64,000 bases of DNA from Labia minor. Lineage: Eukaryota; Arthropoda; Insecta; Dermaptera; Spongiphoridae. Shown in pieces: positions 43,053 through 56,012 of the stretch. The notes under the pieces are model-generated. The model saw only the letters and a program-made list of their open reading frames with translations. It was not told where the DNA came from and did no database searches. Position 1 is the stretch's first letter. Each line of letters opens with the position of its first letter. Location: the NCBI GenBank assembly GCA_963082975.1, contig OY720344.1, positions 6,931,580-6,995,579 on the forward strand. The letters run 5' to 3'. Position numbers and translations under genes: made by a program.

Positions 43053-43348
43053 GTAGGAACAATTTATTATCCAATATTCTAAAATAATCAAACTAATCAA
43101 ACTATATCAATTTTCTTTGAAAAAAACGCTAAAAGATACATTTCGAATAAAAATTGTGATGTGGGATTGGAGTGATTCTAATTTATGAGTTCTATAGGCG
43201 CCCTGCTTAGAAAATATAGAACCAATAGCACGTATCATGTTTATTATCAGTTATTTTAAAAATATAAAAATATAATCATTTTTAAAAAAATATTTCTTTT
43301 TTTATTTATTTATATTGAGAACATTGGGATACTTTTTTCAATCTTTTT

Positions 43349-43800
43349 ACTATCTCGCCAGAGATGTTTTTATACGTTTTGAACCTGAATCATTTTCACT
43401 AAGGTTGAGAAAAATGTCTATGTGTGTGTGTGTGTGTGTTTAGACAAGATTACTCAAAAACGGTTTGAGCTAGAATAATTAAATTTGGTACATGGGCATT
43501 ATTCAAAATTCGTAGTTTTCTATCAACTTTTGAGAAATGTAGCTCAACCGGAAGAGGGTCATTACCTACAACGTTTTGATTTTTTTTCCTCTAAAGTGAC
43601 TGTAAAAATAAAGACTGCATATCACGCGCCAACACGTGACGTGGTGCCATCAACAGAGTCAAACATGCGCTGGTTTAATAAATATTATTTATTAATTTTA
43701 TTTTATAATTTATAATTAATTAAATTTAATTTAAACATAATATATTATGTTATTTATTCCAATTCTCTAATTGCTAGATAATCGAGTGGAGACACTCCAG
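43349..43800 (+). repeat. R2 repeat with internal deletion
   Basis: Complete at both ends (TACTATCTCGCCAGAGATG, and GATAATCGAGTGGAGACAC) but jumps from 'taaaaataaagac' straight to 'atcacgcgccaacacgtgac', losing ~150 bp. A short second R2 start follows at 43819-43893 (TACTATCTCGCCCTAAGG). Confidence 0.85.
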
Positions 43801-43895
43801 CTAATTTCTATTTTTTTTACTATCTCGCCCTAAGGCCCCTGAGTCATTTTCACTAAGGTTGAGCAAAATATCTGTGTGTCTGTGTTTGTATATAT

Positions 43896-44036
43896 ATGTT
43901 GGTTTAGGTTTCCGTGAATGTTATTGTTATTATTACTATCAGATTTATCATGGATATAATCACGTATTTTTGTGAGATTGTTTTCTTGACGTTTCGGCGC
44001 CATTTTCAAGAGATTATTTAGTTGGGAATATTGTTA
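43896..44036 (+). mobile_element. Penelope-like motif repeat, single arm
   Basis: Reads GTTGGTTTAGGTTTCCGTG, ATCATGGATATAATCACG, TTGACGTTTCGGCGCC and ATTTTCAAGAGATTATTTAG. It matches either arm of 16171-16615. On the minus sense CTTGAAAATGGCGCCGAAAC keeps the CGAAAC box but not CTGATGA. Confidence 0.65.
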
Positions 44037-44048
44037 TATATATATATA

Positions 44049-44240
44049 CTAGCTGATCAGAGCGCCTTCCAGGCGCTCTTCACACCTAGACGGGGGCTCC
44101 GCCCCCTGTACCCCCGTGTGATACATAGTATTTGGTTGAAAGTCTGTATGTAAAAGGTTTTCATCCATTTTGTTTCAATCAGTATAAGTAGATAAGACAT
44201 ATATTTGTTTTCTTGGAAAATATATTTTAATTTAATCAAC
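44049..44240 (-). mobile_element. Helitron 3' end, inverted copy
   Basis: On the minus strand it ends with AGAGCGCC(TGG)AAGGCGCTCT-type hairpin sequence, then GATCAG and CTAG followed by T. Shared upstream blocks GGGGGCGGAGCCCCCG and TGATTGAAACAAAATGG show it belongs with 42675-42862 in opposite orientation. The two lie on either side of MCC exon 3. Confidence 0.7.
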
Positions 44241-44596
44241 AACAAATTTTCCTAGTATAAATATAAAAATGCTTGTTTTTTATTAACTATCATAGATAAT
44301 TTAAATATATATAATTTGATTTTTTTTTCAAGTACATTTATAATAAATTTCTTTCAAGTAAATTTTACTCTTCTGATTTTATTAACAGTAATTAATCTTT
44401 GATAGATTTATAAAATAATTATAAACAATATTTATTTATTAATTTTTTATTTATTTATTTATTTATAATTGATTAATTACTTACTTTAATTTTATTCTAT
44501 AAAAGTATTAATTAATCTCGAACAACGTACTACTCGTATTTATCTATCTGTCTACTAGTATTCTATCTGTTTCGTCACCGGCTGTTATCAGTTGAA

Positions 44597-44700
44597 ATGT
44601 CTAAATTGCAAGAAAACAAAAGGAAAATGAAAATGAAAGAGAGACTCTTGACTGGCTGTCGCATTACAAACACCCTCCCTCCTTTCTTCTTTCTTCTCTT
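44597..44700 (+). other. Possible small first exon (weak)
   Basis: TCAGTTG at 44588 is followed by ATG at 44597 and a frame (MSKLQENKRKMKMKERLLTG...) that reaches a good donor, CTT|GTAAGG, at 44701. It stands out as less AT-rich than its surroundings. However, it leaves two bases while MCC exon 4 should begin in phase 0, so it could only be untranslated or belong to another transcript. Confidence 0.2.
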
Positions 44701-45530
44701 GTAAGGGTAGAATCTAAAAGAGAATGATAATGATAAAGTGTGGCGTTGATTATTAAAAGATCTCTTTCCCCTTTCCGCTTTTGTTATCTAATATTCAGAG
44801 ACTTTTTCTTTCTTTAATCTTAAATTTAATTATTTGGAAATTAACCTTTGTTTTTATGGTGTTTGTCTGTAAAGTTGTTTTCTATGAAAATGAAACAACC
44901 GAATAGCGAGAATATTTTAAGAGAAAACAGAGAGAGACAAACAAAAATAACAAAAACAACAACAATAACTCTGGATTTGTTTGATTTGTAAAGAAATAAT
45001 AATCACTAAACATAAATGAAATCTAAATTATGTTTTCTTTACAAATTGTTACTTTAAAATAAAAAATTTAGCATATTTTATTTGAAAAAAAAAATACAAA
45101 AATTTGAATTTAACTATACTATCTATTATCTATCTATCTGTAGATGACAATTACTATTAATTTAATTTTTTATTTTATATTGTAATTTATTAAACATTGT
45201 AAAAAATTTTAAAGGGTAGGAGGTAGGACGGAGTCAACCCAGCCTTTAAATATGAATTGAGCTCTTGAATTTTCTAATACTTTTTCAACGAATAATTTAC
45301 AAATTTTATCACAAAAGGAGAGAAATTAAATTTCCCTTTTTCTATTTGACTAATTCTTCAAGTCATTTAAATATGGATTCAATTCTATTTTGATCCAAAG
45401 ATTTTCTAATTATTGTTATAATAACATAGAAATATGTACAGATCGATGTTTAATGATTTTATTGATTTTTAATTTACACAAATATTCTATGATACATATT
45501 ATATATTATTACATTTATTATATAAAGGTA

Positions 45531-45645
45531 CCGCAGGGTGGGAGAGAGCGTAAGCTGGCTCCCGGGTTCAAATCTAAAGTCTGGGAATTTCTCTAGCTGG
45601 GGTCTATGGGACGGAGTCATCCCAGCCTCCGGGATCAACATTGCT
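45531..45645 (+). mobile_element. tRNA-derived SINE, 5' part
   Basis: Head with GTACCGCAGGGTGGGAGAG, B-box-type GGGTTCAAATC, and 'ctagctggggtctatgggac'; the copy breaks off after 'gggatcaacattg'. Another scrap (gtaggaggtagg and ggagtcaacccagcc) lies at 45215-45245. Confidence 0.7.
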
Positions 45646-48124
45646 CTGATTTTTATTAAAGTATTTATTCATTTTTTAAATATCAAATTTGATACACAAA
45701 TTTATTTATTTTAATAATAAATGATTGCAAAATGAATGAAAGAGTGCGTGGATGAATGGATGGATGGTGGGTGTCTTGTATTCAAACAACGGTGTATCAC
45801 CTATTATCTACATCACAGGGGTAAGATATATATTTTCTTTATTATTTAATATGACATAAAATGAACCATTGTTCATGATTAATATATATATATATGTCAG
45901 TATAACATTGATAAATAATCATTTTAAATAAATATATTAATATCAACAATATTGCATTGTATTTTTTAGTTTTTAGTTTTTTTTATAGATAATTATATAA
46001 ATTAGAATATAGTTTTAAACTATTAATTAAAATAAAGAAAATAAATAAATTAAATTAATCCACAATTTATTAGTATTACTAATTCAAATTCCAATAAGTA
46101 ATAACTTATTTTAATAATGAAATTTTAATAATAATCTGTGTTAGAGTTTCTTTTAAACGACAAATAAATAAAATGAAAACATTTTCTTTCTCTTGCTCAC
46201 AGATACAATTTATTTATAAAAAGGATCAATTAAAAAATTTAGTATGTATACACATGTATGTGAATTGGCAGAGAGGAAAAGAGAACAATAATCTTTTTTA
46301 AGTATAAGAGAGTGCTGCTGATTCATGAAATGATACTCAAAATTATGATTCACAAACTTAGATGAATTGAAATGTTGGTTCCTGACATGATTTTAATTTA
46401 TTTTTATTTTATTTTTTTTTTGTGATTTTAATTTAAATATTTCGATATTTAAATTATTAGCAATTTCATTTACATAAATAGTATTTTATCTTTAGTTTAT
46501 TATCGTATTACATATCTATTTTTTATTTTTTATTATTTTTTTAATAATATACTTATCTCGTTCTAAATGACATTGAAAGTTTTATAAACAAATTATAAAA
46601 TAAATCTTGCTTTTGGTCAGTTAAATTTTCATTCCATTTCTTTTATATATCTATATATCTATAGTATATTTCTTAATGTCAAAGTGCATTCATGTTTAGT
46701 AATTAATCAATCGTGATAAATAAGGAAGATTTTGTTTTATTCGAATCAAAAATAAATATAAAATTCATAATGAATAAATAAATCTTTATGAATGTTAGAC
46801 CTTAAAGAATTCATAATAATAATAACAATAATTGCTTGATTAATTGATATTGGGTCGATGATGGTATTGGTAAGATTTTTTCTAACAGTTCACCATGTTA
46901 GACTAAAAACTTTTTATATAAATCTTTCTCTCATCAGGAAGCTAGTAATGCTTTGTAATACGTATGTATTCATAAAACATAAAAAGTATTTTTTTTCTCT
47001 GCCTCTAGGTAATTGTTATATATTTTGATTTTTGTTTTTTTTAAATAAAAAATTAAAAAAAAAATATGAAGCTCACAAGTAAATAAATACTTAATTGAAT
47101 GCATACATAAAATATAACTCTTTTACTAGTATTATAATATTATTCAATAGATAAATTTTAAAATTTTAAACAAAATTTCAAATTTGGATTTGAACTCCAA
47201 ATTAAACATTAAATTACAAATAATACAACATTTTGTGTTGCAACAAAAGTAGGGCACAGAATTTAGCAATGATGAAGAAAAAGTAGTAAAAAAAAATATT
47301 TGAAAAAGTGGATGTAGCAAATATTAGAAAATTAAGTAAAATATAAAAAAATATAACTTTTTTCTAATAGATTAAAATAAAATTTTCTATAATTAAAATA
47401 AATTATAAGAAATTATGAAAAATATTAATAAAACCAATCTTTAGTGCATTTTATTCCATTTATTTATTTTAAACCCATCTTAGATCCATACTGGATCAAA
47501 AATTACCAAAACTTTAGATTCAAAGATGGCCAATTACTAGAACAAAAAATACGTTTATAAAAAAATTAAAAAAAAAAATATTTAAATATACATGAACCGA
47601 AAATTTGATGTTATAGTGATAAATAAAAATAGTTAAACAATATGTTAGCATTTGTTTTGTTGTTATTCTCACTTTTGTTACTGAATTAATTGTATTTTTT
47701 TATGAAATTTTCTCTTAAGGCTCTCAACTACTGGTACGTTTACCCTTCAGTATGTTCAGTACCTATATTAATCAATAATTATTAAAAACTATGAAAGAAA
47801 TTAGAAAAAAAAAGTTTATTTTATTTGGTAAACTTAATAATATTATAAATATATTTTATAAAATTATAAATTATGAGTGTCACAAATTGAATTGAAAAGA
47901 TTTACGATACGATAGAATTCTTGAACTTAATTAGAAAATTTATCCCTTGGATCTAAACTTGTTTTGAAATTAATAAAGTATATAAATATGTCACAAAAAT
48001 CAATAAAAATGATTAAATATTTCTAAATAAAAATATAGAAATTAATTAAAAAATATATTGTATAATTTCTCTTTTGGATCTATAGAAAATAATATCTATA
48101 ATTATCCCATGAAAATTATCTCTG

Positions 48125-48470
48125 AATGATCGAGAGAGAAGCAAGGGCGAGGATTTCCACGTGGCTGGAGGTTAAGAAGACCGGTCGATATTCATTCTTA
48201 AGTGTGAATATGGACGAGGTCACGGCTAAACGCAACTTCTATAGCATTACTATGAATTTCAACCATTCTATGTGTACATAGTTAATGAATTACAACCAGG
48301 TAAATTACCTCCGTCTTTCAAATGACTAGAGCTAAGCCCCAGGGATGCAATCAAATTAGGATTATAAGTTCTATAGAGAGAGAAAGAGAGGGAGAAAGTA
48401 AAATGTGGCCCCATGCCATTTGGCATTCAAGTTTCATTGAACAATCAGAACAACCAACAGCACACAAGGA
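48125..48470 (+). other. Less AT-rich patch of unknown content
   Basis: This ~345-bp stretch (CCACGTGGCTGGAGG, AAGACCGGTCG, 'gacgaggtcacggct', then gagagagaaagagaggga) stands out in composition. An ACCAG|GTAAAT donor-like site occurs at 48300, yet all frames through 48130-48300 contain stops. It could be a regulatory segment or the relic of an unknown element. Confidence 0.3.
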
Positions 48471-48717
48471 TTACGTTCAAATGGTTCACGACCCTTATTT
48501 ATTTATCAAACTTTTACTTATTTTAATAGTATTTGATACATTAACTAAATATTGCTATCCACATTGTATAAATTGATAAATAAAAATGAATATCATACAT
48601 GTTTAATAAAATGTAAAATGGTTTTTTTTGTTTGTTTTAGTTTTAATTCTGGGAAGTAGCTCCTTTATAGCCACTTCGGCAAAACATTATGAGATTTATT
48701 TATTTAGATAAAACTTT

Positions 48718-49007
48718 TTTGGGTGAGAGGTAGCGTAACTTGTTCACATTCTCATGGTCCCGGGTTTAAGTCCCGGGCCTGGGAAGGGAATATCTCTAGC
48801 TGGGGTCGATGGGACGGACTCAACCCAGCCTCCAGGATCAACTTTGGGGAATAGCTACTTGATAAAAAGTAGCGCCTCCGATCAAGAAAATCAATTTAAA
48901 GGTTGAGAGGATCTGTTCTACTCATCATAGGACACCTCATTGATATAACCGACTTGATAGGCGTTGTTCTTGCGTAGGACGTACAAAAGTCAGAGGTTTT
49001 TTTTAAA
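48718..49007 (+). mobile_element. tRNA-derived SINE, nearly complete
   Basis: Contains the B-box-type GGGTTTAAGTCCCGGG, 'gctggggtcgatgggacgga', CGCCTCCGATCAAGAAAATC, 'cattgatataaccgacttga' and a T-rich 3' tail at 48998-49006. It directly abuts the mariner fragment at 49015. Confidence 0.8.
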
Positions 49008-49014
49008 TTGTTTA

Positions 49015-49263
49015 ATACGAGGTCTGTTCAAAAGAAAAGTTGAATTTTGAATTTTCGCGGGCTGTGTACATTCGATTATCGAAACTTTTTTTTGTTATGT
49101 TGGTACACATATGTTTCTCATATATTGACATTATCATCCATTTTGGATTAGTAGTTTGGTTTTGACAACTGAAAAAGTTTATCACGTTTTGTGTGTTCTT
49201 CGATTTTTTCCTCAAAAACAAAATAAGGAATTCTACAAGGAAGTTATGCATCGTTTGCTTAAT
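49015..49263 (+). mobile_element. Mariner 5' fragment
   Basis: The left end (CGAGGTCTGTTCAAAAG) and 5' non-coding region match the mariner at 16998. The sequence then jumps to 'ggaattctacaaggaagtta' and breaks off. There is no usable transposase. Confidence 0.75.
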
Positions 49264-49787
49264 CGTTCCTTTTATTTTACTAAGTTAAAAATTTAATATT
49301 AAATTTAAATTTAATTAAATATTTTAACTATTTATTTTTATTCTATTTTTAAAATAATTTAGTAATAATATTGTTAATAGAAAATGAGAATATAGATTTA
49401 ACTTAAATTTCTTAGTTCCTTGCTGTTGCTGTTGCTAAAATGTTTTTTTTTTCTAGTTTGATGAACGGTGAATTCGAAATGAATTAATATCTATTTGATT
49501 GAATTATTTTTATTATTCATATTAATTAATAATAATTATTTGTTATCTATAATTCGCGTGTTTGTCCTAATATATAACTTAATATAAGTAAATAAGTAAG
49601 TAATTGTTTTAATTTTGATTTTTCATGTTGTTTAATTTTTTTTTAGCCCCTTAAATGAATTAATTCAACGAATTTGGGATGTGAATGAGTTAGTTGGTGA
49701 GGGTGGGTTAGTTAAACAGCAGGGAGATGTGCGATTCTCATCTTTTTTTCTTCTCGTAGGCGTTTCGGTGATTTTCGTTTATTTCCG

Positions 49788-50106
49788 TCAGTGTTCGGTT
49801 ATCGTCTCTCCTCTCGTGGCGCATTCAGTTTTCAGCCAGTAGCCATTCAATACACATTCTCCCCCTTTGCATCCCATCCTATAATCACAATAATACAACC
49901 CTTCATACTACAACTGTCACTTTTTCGATTCACTGATTTAAATATCTTTGACGTTTATGAATATAATATAATTCATTAATACTTCGAGTAATAATAATAA
50001 TAATAATATGACGTTTTAGTGTTATGTGTATGTGAGTGTGTGTTATTTTGTGTGATTTAATCATTAAAAACAACAAACAACAAAATATTAATTTATATTA
50101 ATTCAG
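49788..50106 (+). promoter_or_regulatory. MCC: Candidate internal MCC promoter and non-coding first exon
   Basis: A locally GC-richer segment with initiator-like TCAGTG at 49788 and TCAGTT at 49824. It has a leader without a long ATG frame (only ORFs of a few codons) and ends at a good donor, TTCAG|GTATGA (50107). In vertebrates the short MCC isoform, lacking the EF-hand, begins from its own first exon downstream of the long-form start. This exon would fit that role with translation starting in a later exon. It could instead belong to an unrelated transcript. Confidence 0.35.
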
Positions 50107-51411
50107 GTATGATGCTTTTTTTAATTATATTTATTTTAAATAAAATAAATTAAACTTGATTGATCAATTGGCAAAACTTATAATCTCTCGATTCACATAT
50201 TATAAATATTTTTCTCTCTTATCTAATGGAATACATAAGTATTCTCTTAAATATTGATTTGTTATAAAATTCATCAATAATTTGTTTCAAAATATATAAG
50301 TAAGTATATAATTTATAACGAATAAGATTTTTGTAATTTTTTTCTCTTTTTTTTTTTTGATTTTTGTATGCAAATTAATTACTTAACATTTATTTATAAT
50401 TATTTTATTTATTTATTTCACTAAATCAATAATTATAATATAATTAATTTTTGCAATCATCAAAATTTAATTATTATCTATTCTTGAACCAGATTAAATA
50501 ATGACACATCGATACAATCTTTTTTTCTTGTTAATTTATCATTTAGTTTTGATTTTGATTTTTTTTTAATTTATATTATAAAAAAGATGTATATATATAT
50601 ATATATATATAAAATATAAGTTCTATTCACAAAATTAATTTAAATTTTTTTTATTTTTTTTTTTACTTCCTCATTTCTACATTTATTTATTCTGATGATA
50701 TTTTTGTAATAAACTCAAAAACTTTAAGAAATTTTTAAAAAATATTTAAATAATTTCTACAAAAAATAATTTAAAATCTATATATACGTGTATTGTTCAA
50801 ATTTTGAAAAATATTTAATATTTTCATTATTTTTTTTTTTTTTTTTTTGTTTATTTATATAATATTACATTTTTTATTTAATATTATTTAAATATTTATA
50901 TTAAATTTATAAAATATTCCAATACCAATAAAATATAAATTAATTGATCTGAATTAAATCTTTTATTATAATTTTTTCAATATGAATTTAAATTTAATCT
51001 TATCATTATGAAATGCATTTCATTCAATTTTTTTCATAATTACCATTAATTTATAAATTATTATCTATATTATATTGTATTAGATAAGATTATATAATGA
51101 ATTTTATTAAATCAATTTTTTCTCTGTAGACAAAACAATAATTTGAAGTCTGCTAGAAGCATTTTTCTATTATTTTTCTTTTGAAATTAAAATAAATAAA
51201 TAGTAAAATAGAATGAAATTTTTATTATCCCATTCATACCATGCAAATTTTTTTTTTTTACTTTTATTAAATAAGTATCTGGTTCACTGAACCGCTGCTA
51301 TGTACTTTAAAAGAATTATTACTTATGAACTATGTCAAAATATATGAAACATTTTCATATAATTTTAAAGAATATAAATTAAAAATAAAAATAATCATAA
51401 AACATACACCC

Positions 51412-51790
51412 TTTAAACGTACGTATTAATGCACTGAAAGACAGAAAAGTATGGCCTGTGGATATAACATAATATATATTTCGTATTTTGATTTCAAAAT
51501 ATTATTAAAATAAATATTTTTAATTTATTTTGGATTTAAGGATGCGCTGTACGGCGTTGCACGGTGCCATTTTATTTTTTATTATTAAAATTTCTATTTT
51601 AAATAACGAATAAACTAACATAGATGATTGTTCTCGAGGCTGAAACCAATACAGACCAATTTTTCTTTATAAAAATTATCTATGGTATGAATTTCAAAAA
51701 AAATCCTTTGATATCTCAAAAATACAAATATATATATATATATATATATACAATATACAATTTTTGCTAGTATAATAAGATAAGAAAGAT
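51412..51790 (-). repeat. R3 repeat copy
   Basis: Begins CCCTTTAAACGTACGTATTA, carries 'aagtatggcctgtggatata' and ends after 'tttttgctagtataataaga'. It is the reverse complement of 37376-37745. Confidence 0.75.
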
Positions 51791-52619
51791 AAATTTACTT
51801 ATAATTTAATTTGTTTAAATAAACTTATACATTTATGTTTATTTATTAAGTTTCTAGATTCATTAAACAATTTCAAATGGTGTTTATTATTAGATATTGT
51901 CGACAAAATAAAAAGTAAACGAAATGATAAAATTTAAATAAATCAATCAGGAGGAGAAATGTTACCTTTTTTTAATATACAATTTCGATTGATCTCTCCT
52001 ATTAAAATAGCATGTTTATTTTCCAAGTATAATAATATTATCTTTGTCCTCTCTTGTATTGATTTAACTTTTATTGAATAAAATAAGCCACGACTAAAAC
52101 TGAATGGCATTCGAGTGTAGCCCCAGTATACATTTACACACTTGCAATCAGATAAACAACAACAACAGGATCAACAAAACGATACACACATCAAAGTGTC
52201 CTTCAATTGAATAATAAAGAATAATAAAGAATAAAGCAAACTTTTTTCCCAACACGAAACTTGTCTCAATCTTATTAAACTCGCTCTTTTACTTAAGTTT
52301 TTTAACACCCCCATCCTCTTCTCTCTCTCTCTCTCTCCTATTTAAACATCCATATTTATATATAGGTGAGAATTATCCAAATTATATACTGTCATCTGTG
52401 CAAAAAATATAATTTTATTTTTTTTTAATCAATTAATGAGTCGTTAAATTTCGATTGAATTTTGCATTAAGAATAAATAAATAATATAAATACAAAAAAA
52501 AATTATAACATAGCGTCTTTCTCATGGACTAAAAATAATTTAATTTAATTTTTCTATAAGCCTAACAAAGTTTATGGATGAATTGCTTCATAAACATCGA
52601 AAAACATTAGGCGCCCAAC

Positions 52620-53370
52620 GTTTTTAGTGCAATTTTAATTCGATACATTTATTTAATATAACAAGAAAAATATAAAACATTATGTTATACGAAATTTTGA
52701 ATAAAACAAAAAAAAAATATTAATCTTCTAAAACTGATTTATGTTATATAAATGTTATTATTGAATAATATAATTATTATATTATATTTATAAATAAATA
52801 ATTAATTAAAATATGAGATTTTATAAATGTTTATAGGATATTAATCTCATATATATAAATCTGTTTTTAATCATGTAAAAAACCATCAAACTTATATCTT
52901 TATTTTTATGGTCAGTTTAGAGTAAAAAAAATGAAAACGTGGTAGGTAATGATGAGCTACATTTCTCAAAAATTGATAGAAAACTACGAATTTTGAATAA
53001 TGCCCGTGTACCAAATTTCATTATTCTAGCTCAACCCGTTTTTGCATAATCTTGTCTACATACACACACACATACTCACACACATATCTGTCAAGATAGT
53101 AAAATGGTTTTCTTTCATAACTTTGTATCATTTTCTCTCCTGGACATAATATTTATTTAAAAAAAAGGTTGTTTCCTCTATGCCAGGGCTTTTTCAAGTG
53201 GTGGGCCGCGGCCCTTATTATTTTTAGTGTGATTTTAAAATAAAATAAAATAAAATTATTCATAGAAAAAGATCTAAGAAGAGAAATAGATATAGTTGAT
53301 GTCATACGTGAATTTGTAAATTGAATAAAACAAAAAAAATATTAATCTTGTAAAAATGATTATAATTATA
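52620..53370. repeat. Local duplication around an R2 fragment and hAT end
   Basis: The block gaataaaacaaaaaaaatat, then 'taatcttctaaaactgattt', occurs at 52700-52760 and again at 53320-53370. The R2 fragment (52866-53102) and a hAT-like terminus (CAGGGCTTTTTCAAGTGGTG at 53186) lie between. A hAT-like opposite end (GTTTGGCAGTCCCTG) occurs at 59728-59742. Confidence 0.5.
52866..53102 (-). repeat. R2 repeat, partial
   Basis: The left half of R2 in reverse: 'tttttaatcatgtaaaaaac', 'gaaaacgtggtaggtaatga', then an AC microsatellite and 'gtcaagatagtaa'. The segment around the CACGTGACGTGG palindrome is missing. Confidence 0.75.
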
Positions 53371-54184
53371 TTAATTATTATATAATTATTATATTAAGTA
53401 AAAATTTATCTTTTAATGTTATAAAATATCTTAAATTATTTTCAAAATGAAAATCAACTCAATAAAAATAAAATATTGTCAAATTTAATTTTTTTTATTT
53501 TATATTTTCTAAAAAACAAACTATTTAAAATTTCCCAAATAAATAACCCGATAAATCTAAAAGTATTTTTTTATATAAGAATCTATTGATATCTTGATGC
53601 ATTAAAATTATACACTGTCAAGTTGAATGAAAATAAAACATACGTCAAAATTTGTATCTTTACGTTTAATGGAAGAGTTTTTTTTTTTTTTTTTTTTCTT
53701 GTGAATATCAAATGAATAACTTTTTGATAAAGAATGCGGGTGTCTTCAAACGTGATGTTGAATACATATGAAATCATTTTGGATGGTAAAAAAAGAAAAA
53801 AAATATAAATAACATTTCATCTTTATCTTCTTTTCTTACTATGCGTATACAAATTTATTTAACAAAAAACTAATATATATCTATCATATATAATAATTTA
53901 AATTTTATATTAAAAATATATTTATTATATATTTAAATTATGATTATATTTATATTTTCTAAATTTATGTTTAAACACATACTCGTATAGGTACGATAAA
54001 TATAAGTATGTATTTTGTAATTTAAATTATAAATTGGGGGTTCACTTACATATACAAAAAAAAAAATTATAATTTTTCATTTTTTATTTTAATTTCTAAT
54101 AGTGAAATATCATTTTTATTAAAAATTACTAAATCATATTTTTCTTAAATTATTTATTATTTATTTTATTTAAATCTTATCTTA

Positions 54185-54870
54185 TTATCTTATCTTATTA
54201 TGCTAGCTAAAATTGTATCTATATATCTATATATCTATATATTTATCTATAACCATTGGTTCTCAAAAACCGCTCTAACGATTTTTTTCAAATTCACACT
54301 AGATATAGTATTTATAAAGAAAAATTGAGTTTTATTGATCACATCTCTTGAAACTTACAGCTTCATTATTAATTTCTTAATTGAAAATTATATATGGGTG
54401 TGACGTCATCAATTTTACTTCAATTAATATTTTTTTTATATTTAAAATATTTTAAAATAAAATAAATTTCGAAATAAAATTAAAAATATTTATTTTTAAT
54501 AATATATATATATATATATATATTTATTAATCTTAATTAATTAATTATTAACAAAATAAAATACGGTTAGTTGATTCCCGCTTTTTTTTAAATGAATTGT
54601 ATTAACATTTTTTTATATATTTAAAATATTTTAAAATTCATTATTTAATTTCGAAATAAAATTAAAAATATTTATTTTTAATAAAATATATATATATATT
54701 TATTAATCACTCTCGAAAAAAACAAAAACAAAAACAAAAAAACATATAATTCTTGCAAAGAGAGTAAAAATGTCATGTTAATTAACTAAATATATATCAG
54801 TCTAATGGGTAAAGGCACTGTTTTGAATAGTCAACTTAGCAGGATCGAAACCGGCGGAAAAAATTTTTTT
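54185..54870 (+). repeat. R4 repeat, inverted partner of 15664-16016
   Basis: Starts CTTATCTTATTATGCTAGCT, carries CAAAAACCGCTCTAACGATT and 'tctcttgaaacttacagctt'. It reaches a tRNA-like remnant at 54800-54860 (CTAATGGGTAAAGGC, AGGATCGAAACCGGCGG). It is longer than the first copy because of AT-rich insertions. Confidence 0.6.
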
Positions 54871-55446
54871 TTTTTTTTTATCTATTATTTTATATTTATT
54901 TATTCATTGTTCTTTGATTAAATTTAATTTCTTTTATTTTATTTTATTAATTAAAATGATGCAACATTTAATAATTGTAATATTGTAATAAATTTTATTT
55001 TTTTTATTTTATTAATTACTTATTAGTCATTAACTAATAATTTAATATTAATTCAAAATTTTATAAATTTTTATTATTTAATTTTGCTTTTGTTTATATA
55101 TATATTTTAATTAACTTATCTTATCTTTTAATTTATATATGGACAAATGACACTCATATTGAAATTTGACTCCCGCCTTTTTTTAAAAGATATTTTTTTT
55201 ATATTTAAAATATTTTAAAATTTTTTATTTAATTTCGAAATAAAATTAAAAATATATATTTTAATAATATTTTATAATTATAAATTACGATATATATTTA
55301 TCATTCTTCCAATAAAAAAAAAATATTCATGCACTTAGAAACATATCTAATAATACATATTTATGTATTATTGAGGACCCCAAGTTTCATGCAATGATGC
55401 AACATTTAATAATTGTAATAAATAATTAAAGAATTGTATATCAGCT

Positions 55447-55795
55447 CGGTGTCCCAAGTATTAATATTACCAGCCAAACCCAATATAATAATGAATTATT
55501 TTTTTTTAACTTAATTACCTAGCCGAGGCTCGGGGTCCCGGTGTGATCTTAATATATTGTCAGAATTAGATAAATAATGTAGAGAAAAATTATTTAAAAA
55601 TAGATATTTATTTAAATGAAATAAAATTATTTAATTTACAGAATGAAAATGTCTATAATAATGTCTAAACATTTTTTCGAGCGACAGCTCGGTATCCCAG
55701 GTATTAATATTACCAGCCAAACCCAATAATAATGAATCATTTTTTTTAACTTAAGTACCGAGCCGAGGCTCGGGGTCCCGGTACTATTTCTTATG
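55447..55795 (+). mobile_element. Two tandem CTCGG-family MITEs
   Basis: Two copies (55447-55555 and 55683-55795) start CAGCTCGGT(G/A)TCCCA, carry 'aatattaccagccaaaccca' and end CCGAGGCTCGGGGTCCCGG. Both are in the same orientation and opposite to 14416-14536. Confidence 0.75.
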
Positions 55796-56012
55796 TTCTA
55801 TTTAATATAAATGTGAAGCTCTCTTATGAAAATTAACTATTAAAGCACTATTAAATTCAGAAATATGAGTCATTTATTATAATACTTTAAAATTTGAATA
55901 TATAATTATAATATTATAAAATTTAAGTATTATTATTTCTCATGCAACTTGGATGGATAAATGAATTGGATTGGGAGAAGAGATAATTTATAAGTTTTTT
56001 TTATATTCTTAG

